Shown piece by piece: positions 1 to 5,901 of a stretch of 6,145 nt of DNA. A program made the position numbers and the translations under genes. Positions within the stretch are counted from its first letter, which is position 1. The number at the start of each line of letters is the position of its first letter. The notes beneath the pieces are model-generated. The model saw only the letters and a program-made list of their open reading frames with translations. It did no database searches and had not been told where the DNA came from. This DNA comes from Candidatus Woesearchaeota archaeon (GTDB lineage: Archaea > Nanobdellota > Nanobdellia > SCGC-AAA011-G17 > GW2011-AR18), in assembly GCA_018303515.1 (NCBI GenBank), contig JAGVXZ010000045.1, positions 1 through 6,145 on the forward strand. Reading direction: 5' to 3'.

Positions 1-21
1 TCATTAGTTGACTATAAAACA

Positions 22-1254
22 TTATTCTAATAACCATTTCCACAAAGGTATAAATTTAATTTCTTTTTCTTGTTTTTCTAAGTCTTTTGTTAATAATATT
101 AATTCTTTTGTTTTACTAAATTGTTTTTTAAACTTTAGTAATCCTTCAACTTCTCTCTCATGAATTTCATTGCTAAAAATAACGTTAATTGCCTGTAGAG
201 TATTATCTTTATTTTTTATTATAAAATCTACTTCTTGAGAGTCCTTCCAATAATAAATATTCTTATTCCTTCTTTTTAATTCAATAAATGCAGTATTCTC
301 TGCTAATTTTCCTGAATCTTTAGAAAATTTAAAACTCACAGCATTTCTTAAACCATTATCTATACAATAAATTTTTGAAGCAACTGTTTTTTGTTCTTTA
401 AAAGAATAGGAAAAATGATCTAGTGTAAAAAATAAGAAGGCTTCTTTAAAGTAAGATAGATAATCTTTAATTGAATCATATGAAATCTCTCCAGTGAAAT
501 TGGTTGTGAAAAATAATGCTAGGTCTTTAACTTTTTGGCTATTTAGATTATATCTGTCTATTATATCTTTGTAAATTATATCATCAAAATATTGTTCTAA
601 TATTTTAATTTTGTATTTTTCTTCTTTGAAAAAAACTTCAGGAAACCCTCCTAATTCTAAATATTGTTTTAGATTATTTAATATAACTCGTTTTGTATTA
701 TCTAAAATTATTGTGCTTTTAAAATTTACATTTTTAAATCTTAAATATTCCTTAAATGAAAGTGGGAACACCTCAAATGTTAAATTTCTTCCAGTTAATA
801 ATGTTGAATATTCTTTTTTTAATAAGTAAGAGCATGAACCTGAAATAACAAATTTATCATTGGTCTTTAGATCATATTTTTTCCTTATCCAAGTTTCCCA
901 ATCCTTTTTTCTATGGATTTCATCAAGGAAAATATAAGCTTTATTTTTTGGATTTAGATTTTCTCTGTATTCATTGTATATCTCCTCTAAATCTAAGTTT
1001 GTTAACTTTTTATCTTCTAAATTTACAAATAGTATTTGCTCAGGTTTTATACTTTGTTTTAATAAACTATCTACTATTTGATACATTAATGTACTTTTTC
1101 CTGATCTTCTTACACCTAGAATTATTGTTATCTCTTTTATTTTAATAGAGTCTAGTAAGTCTTGGTATTCTGGCCTTTTCGTACCTTCCAAGTCTTTAAC
1201 CAGTTCTTTATTTTCCCACCAGGGATTCCACTCTTTTAATATTTCTAGTATCAT
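22..1254 (-). CDS. AAA_14/DUF4143 family archaeal ATPase
   Basis: A 410-residue P-loop ATPase of the AAA_14 plus DUF4143 architecture, common in archaea and anaerobic bacteria; its cellular role is not established. Visible motifs are Walker A GVRRSGKST (residues 47-55), Walker B YIFLDEIH (107-114, D111 E112), a sensor-like VISGS (136-140) and the family motif LTGRNLTFEVFPLSFKEYL (153-171) with a candidate arginine finger, R156. The DUF4143 half has GGFPEV (202-207), KIYCIDNGLRNA (294-305) and a nuclease-fold-like C-terminus with YYWKDSQEVDF (334-344). It is predicted cytoplasmic, with no membrane segment or signal peptide. The winged-helix stretch around 255-275 looks about 11 residues shorter than usual: SYD is followed almost at once by SIKDYLSYFKEAF. 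The ATG at 1254 fits a leaderless start, with a TATA box about 27 bases upstream. Two identical palindromic repeats flank that box, suggesting repressor control. Family assignment is firm; activity is uncertain. Confidence 0.93.
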   Translation of the reverse strand: MILEILKEWNPWWENKELVKDLEGTKRPEYQDLLDSIKIKEITIILGVRRSGKSTLMYQIVDSLLKQSIKPEQILFVNLEDKKLTNLDLEEIYNEYRENLNPKNKAYIFLDEIHRKKDWETWIRKKYDLKTNDKFVISGSCSYLLKKEYSTLLTGRNLTFEVFPLSFKEYLRFKNVNFKSTIILDNTKRVILNNLKQYLELGGFPEVFFKEEKYKIKILEQYFDDIIYKDIIDRYNLNSQKVKDLALFFTTNFTGEISYDSIKDYLSYFKEAFLFFTLDHFSYSFKEQKTVASKIYCIDNGLRNAVSFKFSKDSGKLAENTAFIELKRRNKNIYYWKDSQEVDFIIKNKDNTLQAINVIFSNEIHEREVEGLLKFKKQFSKTKELILLTKDLEKQEKEIKFIPLWKWLLE

Positions 1255-1309
1255 GTTACGTTTTAGTGTAACTTATTATATATAAATGTTACGTTTTAGT
1301 GTAACTTAT
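1253..1309 (-). repeat. Two identical 24-bp palindromic direct repeats (putative operators)
   Basis: The same 24 bases occur at 1253-1276 and 1286-1309, a 33-bp period or about three helical turns. On the minus strand the core is GTTACACTAAAACGTAAC, with perfect 5-bp inverted arms GTTAC/GTAAC around an 8-base centre. The nine bases between the copies carry most of the TATA box, and the proximal copy ends inside the ATPase ATG. The identity and placement are seen directly. That they are operators for a dimeric DNA-binding protein is inference. No further copy was noticed elsewhere in the window. Confidence 0.85.
1277..1286 (-). promoter_or_regulatory. TATA box of the AAA_14 ATPase gene
   Basis: The minus strand reads TTTATATATA here, centred about 27 bases upstream of the ATG at 1254. 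That is the archaeal TATA-to-transcription-start distance, so the transcript probably begins at or next to the start codon. The box lies between the two 24-bp repeats, so a protein bound to either or both could block TBP/TFB or RNA polymerase. Confidence 0.65.
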
Positions 1310-1335
1310 CATATCTTTCTTTTTAAAGAATATAT

Positions 1336-1358
1336 AAAACTAAAAATAAAGTTTATTT
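1336..1358 (-). terminator. Possible U-rich terminator after the cupin gene
   Basis: About 55 bases past the cupin stop, the minus strand reads AAATAAACTTTATTTTTAG and then TTTT. A 7-bp AT-only inverted repeat (arms 1344-1350 and 1352-1358, one-base centre) overlaps this T-rich tract. Archaeal terminators are typically U-tracts, so this is the best candidate in the 1310-1412 gap. Composition alone could produce it in DNA this AT-rich. Confidence 0.25.
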
Positions 1359-1412
1359 CATGCTTGGAGTAATTAACACTTTTATAGTTGCTAACTTCTA
1401 ATACAAGAAAAT

Positions 1413-1752
1413 TTAGGTTCTTCCGAAATCATCTTCTAGTCTTACAATATCTTTTTCATTAAAATTACCTATTGAAATTTCTAAGACATTTACTTCTTTG
1501 TCTAGTGCTTCAATTCTATGATTAACTTTTTTATTTATTTTTAATTCATCTCCTTTTTTTACTTTAATTGTTTTATTTCCAATAGTTACTTTTGCCGGAT
1601 TATCTAAAAACTTCCAGAATTCTATTCTTTCTTTATGATATTGTAAAGAAAATCTTTTTTTGGGTTTTATTGTTAAAATTTTAACAGTTGATTTCTCATT
1701 AGTAATAAATTCTTCAAAACTACCCCAAGGTCGCTTTTCTTTAATTTTTCAT
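1413..1752 (-). pseudogene. Mannose-6-phosphate isomerase-type cupin, frameshifted near its start
   Basis: The minus strand encodes about 111 residues of a single-domain cupin resembling the C-terminal domain of type II phosphomannose isomerase/GDP-mannose pyrophosphorylase. Seen in order: RPWGSFEEF, FSLQYHKERIEFW (metal-ligand region of the first cupin motif), VTIGNKTIKVKKGDEL, VNHRIEAL (second cupin motif), VLEISIG and the closing DIVRLEDDFGR. Such proteins bind a metal and are tied to sugar-phosphate or nucleotide-sugar metabolism; the exact substrate is unknown. The frame contains no ATG, GTG or TTG. An ATG lies at 1752-1750, but the A5 run right after it puts it out of frame. With four A's the protein would begin MKIKEKRPWGSF, a normal N-terminus for the family. 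A TATA-like box about 26 bases upstream supports that ATG. The domain core looks intact, so this is either a fresh one-base frameshift or a sequencing/assembly error. Identity is firm; functional status is open. Confidence 0.82.
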
Positions 1753-1772
1753 TAAGAAATTTTAGTTTATTG

Positions 1773-1783
1773 TTTTTATATTT
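1773..1783 (-). promoter_or_regulatory. TATA-like box of the cupin gene
   Basis: The minus strand reads AAATATAAAAA, centred about 26 bases before the ATG at 1752. This is the spacing seen at the other genes here and implies a leaderless transcript. It is independent support for 1752 as the intended start despite the frame problem. Confidence 0.45.
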
Positions 1784-1792
1784 CTTTTGGTT

Positions 1793-1903
1793 TTAGAAAT
1801 TTTTTAGTTCTTTAACAATTTGTTCTAATTCATTTGTTTCTAAAGCCAGTATTTTAACTTTTTTTAAAATAAGGTTATTTATTTTCCCAATTGGGTTTTT
1901 ATC
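1793..1903 (-). other. Start-less 36-codon open frame overlapping the end of the repeat-protein gene
   Basis: This frame is closed by TAA at both ends (1904-1906 and 1793-1795) and has no ATG, GTG or TTG near its beginning. It encodes a protein-like segment that includes KKVKILALETNELEQIV and ends KELKNF. It overlaps the last codons of the 247-residue gene in another frame, so it could be a C-terminal tail cut off by a frameshift, or a relic of a lost gene. It could also be chance. The 1753-1878 gap otherwise holds only the cupin promoter. Confidence 0.2.
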
Positions 1904-2622
1904 TTATCTTTAAATTGTCTGGTATTACTATACAATTTATAAATTTGTTTATCTTTTTTATAAATTCTAAGAAGAATTGCAGTTATTTTTTGTAAATCTT
2001 TTTTTGTTTTTATTAGATATTTTATTGAAGGCAAATCACGCTCAAATAAATCGTCAATGTTTTCTCTTTCAAAATTTACCAAACTTGACAGAACTACAAA
2101 ATTTTTTCCAACTGTAAGAAGATCTTCAGGAGTCTTTATGAGATACTTAAATTCTGAGAATCCAAACGCAAATAAAGGAAAATAAAAATCCTCATCATTA
2201 TCACTACCAACAATATCACTAAGAATTTTTCCAATTTTAAGTAAATCTTCAGGCGTCTTCACAAATTTTCTAACTTCATAAAATGCAAAAAGAAACATAT
2301 AATAAAAGTTTTTAGATTTGAAATTTTTAGAAAGAATAATTAAATTATTTCCCATAATTTTAAGATCTTCTTTAGTGTTTATTAGTTTTTCAACTCCTAT
2401 CAACCCATATTTTAAAAAATTTTTAGCTTCATTTGAATTTAGTTTAGCTAATAACTCTTCTGTAACTCCCCAATTTTCAACAAGCAAAATGGTTAAACGT
2501 TTATTATATTTCCAAGGAACCCATCCGATCAAGTTAGTTTCTGAAATAGGGAATCCTGCATTTCGTAAAGTCCTAATATGCTTCCTTTGAAACAAACGTA
2601 CCAATAAATATTTTAAACTCAT
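1879..2622 (-). CDS. Uncharacterised protein with four KTPEDL-type repeats
   Basis: A 247-residue protein that I cannot assign to a characterised family. Its main feature is four repeats about 40-42 residues apart, with cores KLINTKEDLKIMGNNL (79-94), KFVKTPEDLLKIGKIL (119-134), YLIKTPEDLLTVGKNF (160-175) and YLIKTKKDLQKITAIL (202-217). The linkers are aromatic and helical in character, for example FAFYEV and FAFGFSEF. The pattern suggests a helical-repeat solenoid, possibly a protein-binding scaffold; this is inference. The N-terminus (1-70) is basic, then has WVPWKYN and a leucine-rich stretch. I see no clear signal peptide, catalytic motif or transmembrane helix. The ATG at 2622 is the first in frame; no Shine-Dalgarno is evident, and a TATA-like element lies about 45 bases upstream. 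The gene is divergent from SMC across 183 bp. It ends 127 bases before the cupin start region, and each gene has its own TATA-like box, so an operon is not evident. Confidence 0.78.
   Translation of the reverse strand: MSLKYLLVRLFQRKHIRTLRNAGFPISETNLIGWVPWKYNKRLTILLVENWGVTEELLAKLNSNEAKNFLKYGLIGVEKLINTKEDLKIMGNNLIILSKNFKSKNFYYMFLFAFYEVRKFVKTPEDLLKIGKILSDIVGSDNDEDFYFPLFAFGFSEFKYLIKTPEDLLTVGKNFVVLSSLVNFERENIDDLFERDLPSIKYLIKTKKDLQKITAILLRIYKKDKQIYKLYSNTRQFKDKIKTQLGK
1972..2409 (-). repeat. Coding repeat: four units of about 41 residues
   Basis: Residues 72-217 of the 247-residue protein. The conserved columns are L/V-I/V-K-T-x-E/K-D-L-x-x-I/M/V-G at a 40, 41 and 42-residue spacing. The first unit has N in place of the lysine before T, and the last is the most diverged (KTKKDLQKIT, with T for the glycine). 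The middle two are most alike, suggesting duplication followed by drift at the ends. The repetition is seen in the protein; DNA identity between units is low, so the duplications are not recent. Confidence 0.75.
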
Positions 2623-2662
2623 ATTTTTTATCCATTCCCACTAACCTTTTCCAATTTTTTTC

Positions 2663-2673
2663 TTTATATTTAA
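2663..2673 (-). promoter_or_regulatory. TATA-like box of the repeat-protein gene
   Basis: The minus strand reads TTAAATATAAA, centred about 45 bases before the ATG at 2622. That would place transcription start near 2641 with a leader of about 19 bases. No Shine-Dalgarno motif is clear in that leader. This is the best TATA match in the leftward half of the divergent region. Confidence 0.4.
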
Positions 2674-2752
2674 TACTTATACATAAGTTAGACGAGAATT
2701 TAAAAACATTTCTAAAGTTGAGGTTAATATTCCTTACAGTAGCATTTACAAA

Positions 2753-2782
2753 AACTTAAATAGATTCAAAAAGCTTATAAAG
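2753..2782 (+). promoter_or_regulatory. SMC promoter with two TATA-like elements
   Basis: Two candidates occur in tandem: CTTAAATA at 2755-2762 and CTTATAAA at 2774-2781. The second is centred about 28 bases before the SMC ATG at 2806, which fits leaderless transcription. The first would give a leader of about 20 bases. No Shine-Dalgarno sequence precedes the ATG (the preceding bases are TTTTTTTGAAAAG), which favours the second. Which one is used cannot be decided from sequence. Confidence 0.5.
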
Positions 2783-2805
2783 AAAATAAAGATTTTTTTG
2801 AAAAG

Positions 2806-5800
2806 ATGACACAAATTAAAAAGATAACCGCAAAGGGTTTTAAGTCATTTGCAGAAAAAACAGAGATTATATTTGGTGATAAGTTTAATGTTATACTTGG
2901 CCCAAACGGTTCAGGAAAATCAAACGTAACAGACTCCATTTGTTTTGTTTTAGGAAAAAGCTCTGCAAGAGGAATGAGAGCAGAAAAGGCAGCGAATTTA
3001 ATTTTCAATGGTGGTAAATTAAAAAAACCTGCAAATGAAGCTACAGTTTCAATAGAATTTGATAATTCAAAGAAAGAATTTCCAATAGATACAGATGATT
3101 TAACCATCACAAGAACAGTAAATAAAAACGGCCAATCTACGTACAGAATAAATGGAGAAAAAAGAACTAGACAACAAGTCTTAGACACATTAAGCTCAGC
3201 AAAAATTGACCCAGATGGGCACAACATCATTCTACAGGGAGACATAATTCAATTTATGGAAATGAGATCAGTTCAAAGAAGAGAAATAATTGAAGAGATT
3301 TCAGGAATTTCAATTTATGAAGATAAGAAAAACAAATGTTTATTAGAATTAGAAAAAGTAGAATCAAGACTTAAAGAAGCAAACATTATTTTAACAGAAA
3401 GAGAAGCAAATCTAAGAGAATTAAAAAAGGATAGAGATCAAGCAAGAAGATACAAAGAACTTGAGACTTTAATTAAAGACTACAAAGCTACACATCTGCA
3501 CTTACAATTAAAAGATAGAAAAGAGAAAGTAGAAGATGTAGAATCTAAGATAAAAAAGGAAGAATCTCAATTAGAATCAATACAAAAAACAATTAATGAA
3601 CTAAAAGAAGAAATTATTAATTCTAAAGAAAGTGTTAAGGAGATTAATAAGGAAGTAGAAGAAAAGGGAGAAAAAGAACAATTAGCACTAAGAAAAAAGG
3701 CAGAAGATCTAAAAGAAATTATAATAAGAACCAGTTCAAGAATAGATGTGTGTAATACAGAGATTATAAAAATAAAACAAAGAAACATACAATTAAAGAA
3801 TAATATTCAGGAAACAGAAGAAAGAATACAAAATTTAACAAAATCAAAAACAAAATTACAATCACAATTAGTACAAGAAGAAGTAATAGAAAAAGAGATA
3901 CTCAAAAAGATTCAGGAATTTAAACAAAGGAATAATCTTTCAACTGATCAATCTAAAACTATAGAAGAAATTGATAAAACCCTTAATATCCTAAATGATG
4001 AAAATTTAGAAGTTCAGGAGCAAAGAAGAGAGCTACAACAAAATAAATATCAAACTGAATTTATCCTTAAAGAGATTAATAGAAAAATAGAAGGAATTAC
4101 TGGACCAGAAGGTCTAAAGATAAAAGGAAAAGAAAAGTTATTAGATCATCTAAAGATTGAAATTGGAAAATTAATAGAAACAGATTCTAAATTAGCTTCA
4201 CAAATTCAAAGGTTAAGAGAAGATTTAAACAAAAAATCTGAAGAATTAGGAAGACAACAAACAAGACAAGCAAAAATTTCAGAATTCACATTAGCAGATA
4301 GAGCAATTAAAAGTATTATTGAAATTAAGAAACAAATAAATGGTATCTATGGTACTGTCTCAGAATTAGGAGAAGTAGATCCAAAATATTCCCTTGCATT
4401 AGAAGTAGCTGCTGGTGCAAGAATTCTAAGTGTTGTTGTAAATGATGATTCTGTAGCTCATAAATGTATAAATTTCCTTAAAGATAATAAATTAGGAATT
4501 GCAACTTTTTTACCATTAAATAAACTAAAGGAAATGAGAAATATACCCATACCACAAGAAAAGGGTATTGAAGGTAAAGCAATAGATTTAGTAAAATTTG
4601 ATCCAAAATTTAAAGCAGTATTTTCACAGGTATTTGGTTCAACAATAATAGTCAAGGATCTTAACACTGCAAGAAAAATAGGAGTAGGAAAAATAAGGAT
4701 GGTTTCATTAGAGGGAGATTTAATTGAAAGTTCTGGTGCAATGATTGGAGGATTTAGAAACAAAGTAATTGGATTAGGATTCAAGGAGAAAGATATTAAA
4801 GCTAAAGTAACAAAACTAGAAAATGAAATTCAAATGTTAAGAGAAGAAGTTCTTGACATAGAACAATCAAGATTAATCCATGAAAAAGAGTTACAAAAGT
4901 TAAGAGAAAATAGGGCAAATATGGAAGGTGAAATAATACAAACAAGTAGATCTCTAGGCATAGGAAACCTAACTAAACTTAAAGAAGAAAAAATTCATTA
5001 TTCAAATCTAATAGAAAAAGATGAGATTAAAATAAAAGGATTAATAGAAAGAATAAAAGAGAATAATCATAAACAGGAGAGTTTAAGAAAAAAAATGTTT
5101 AATTTTAAGAGTACAGATACTAAAGTAACAAAAGAACTGGAAGAATTAGAAACAACAAGATTTACAACAAAAGATAATATCAATAGTACCATTTCAGATA
5201 TCAGAACGATAGAATCCCAGATTAATAATATCCTCTCACCAGAAATAATAAGAATAGAAAAAATTTTAAGACAACAAGAAAAAGAAAGTGAAATGTTTGG
5301 AGAAGAATCTAATCAATTACAATTAAAGGTGAAAGTTCAATCTAAAGAACTAAACGAGATTCAAAAAGAAGAATCAAAATATCAAAACAGCTTAAAAGAA
5401 CTAATACAAAAAAGAAATAAAATCAATGAAAAGATAACAAATAAAGAAAAGATAATTGGAATACAAGAAGAAAAACAAAGAGCATATCAAAGTAGAATAA
5501 ATAATTTTAATATTGACAGAGCAAAATTTGTTGCAGAATCAGAAGGAATAGAAAAAGAATTTGAAGATTACAAAGAAGGAACAATAAAGAGAGGATTTGA
5601 CATTCCACAGTTAAAATTAAAAATAAAAGAAACGGAACAAGAAATACATAAAATTGGTAATGTTAATTTAAGAGCATTAGAGATTTATGAAGAATTACAG
5701 GTAGAGTTACAAAAATTAATAGGAAAATCACAAAAATTAGACGAAGAAAAGAATGATGTATTGGGAATGATGAATGAAATAGAAAAAAAGAAAATAAGAG

Positions 5801-5901
5801 TATTCATGAAAACTTATAATATCATTGCAGAGAATTTTAAAAAGATATTTAACGAATTAACAACAAAAGGAGAGGTTAATGTTGAATTGAGATTCAAATA
5901 A
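2806..5901 (+). CDS. smc: Chromosome segregation ATPase SMC, N-terminal head, arms and hinge (frame broken before C-terminal head)
   Basis: 1031 residues of a structural-maintenance-of-chromosomes protein, which dimerises through its hinge and uses ATP-driven head engagement to organise and segregate DNA. Visible parts: N-terminal head with GFKSF (11-15), Walker A GPNGSGKS (32-39), the R-loop region SARGMRAEKAANLIFNG and Q-loop IILQGDI (Q144); long coiled coil to about 500; SMC hinge about 505-655 (GIYGTVSEL from 513, conserved-glycine end GDLIESSGAMIGGF); return coiled coil; and the C-terminal lead-in IGNVNLRALEIYEEL (950-964) with FKKIFNEL (1011-1018). The frame then reads GEVNVELRFK and stops. 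A normal SMC would continue through an ENPEDPF-GG-like segment to LSGGEK. That part lies in another frame from 5886, so the full protein would be roughly 1,150 residues or more, normal for SMC. As written, the product lacks signature motif and Walker B and could not form an active ATPase. Identity is certain; intactness is doubtful. Confidence 0.96.
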   Translation: MTQIKKITAKGFKSFAEKTEIIFGDKFNVILGPNGSGKSNVTDSICFVLGKSSARGMRAEKAANLIFNGGKLKKPANEATVSIEFDNSKKEFPIDTDDLTITRTVNKNGQSTYRINGEKRTRQQVLDTLSSAKIDPDGHNIILQGDIIQFMEMRSVQRREIIEEISGISIYEDKKNKCLLELEKVESRLKEANIILTEREANLRELKKDRDQARRYKELETLIKDYKATHLHLQLKDRKEKVEDVESKIKKEESQLESIQKTINELKEEIINSKESVKEINKEVEEKGEKEQLALRKKAEDLKEIIIRTSSRIDVCNTEIIKIKQRNIQLKNNIQETEERIQNLTKSKTKLQSQLVQEEVIEKEILKKIQEFKQRNNLSTDQSKTIEEIDKTLNILNDENLEVQEQRRELQQNKYQTEFILKEINRKIEGITGPEGLKIKGKEKLLDHLKIEIGKLIETDSKLASQIQRLREDLNKKSEELGRQQTRQAKISEFTLADRAIKSIIEIKKQINGIYGTVSELGEVDPKYSLALEVAAGARILSVVVNDDSVAHKCINFLKDNKLGIATFLPLNKLKEMRNIPIPQEKGIEGKAIDLVKFDPKFKAVFSQVFGSTIIVKDLNTARKIGVGKIRMVSLEGDLIESSGAMIGGFRNKVIGLGFKEKDIKAKVTKLENEIQMLREEVLDIEQSRLIHEKELQKLRENRANMEGEIIQTSRSLGIGNLTKLKEEKIHYSNLIEKDEIKIKGLIERIKENNHKQESLRKKMFNFKSTDTKVTKELEELETTRFTTKDNINSTISDIRTIESQINNILSPEIIRIEKILRQQEKESEMFGEESNQLQLKVKVQSKELNEIQKEESKYQNSLKELIQKRNKINEKITNKEKIIGIQEEKQRAYQSRINNFNIDRAKFVAESEGIEKEFEDYKEGTIKRGFDIPQLKLKIKETEQEIHKIGNVNLRALEIYEELQVELQKLIGKSQKLDEEKNDVLGMMNEIEKKKIRVFMKTYNIIAENFKKIFNELTTKGEVNVELRFK

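Noticed and set aside
611..1145. Two plus-strand open frames (611-829 and 948-1145) opposite the ATPase gene.
   Set aside because: Both are opposite conserved ATPase motifs. Their hydrophobic, Phe/Leu-rich products are what antisense reading of Lys/Glu-rich genes gives.
1360..1401. A 13-residue plus-strand frame with TATATAAAA about 25 bases upstream.
   Set aside because: The spacing is suggestive, but TATA-like strings are common in DNA this AT-rich and the peptide has no recognisable feature.
2318..2590. A 90-codon plus-strand open frame opposite the repeat-protein gene.
   Set aside because: It is antisense to a gene whose product shows clear internal repeats, and it has no motif of its own.
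2675..2688. A short palindrome, ACTTA-taca-TAAGT, in the divergent promoter region.
   Set aside because: Five-bp AT-rich arms are expected by chance and there is no second copy, unlike the ATPase repeats.
2775..3245. A 156-codon open frame antisense to the start of SMC.
   Set aside because: It lies wholly opposite strongly conserved SMC head codons, shows no family motif, and has the composition expected of an antisense shadow of purine-rich coding DNA.
4458..4784. A 108-codon open frame antisense to the SMC hinge.
   Set aside because: It is opposite the conserved hinge and has no recognisable motif or promoter of its own.
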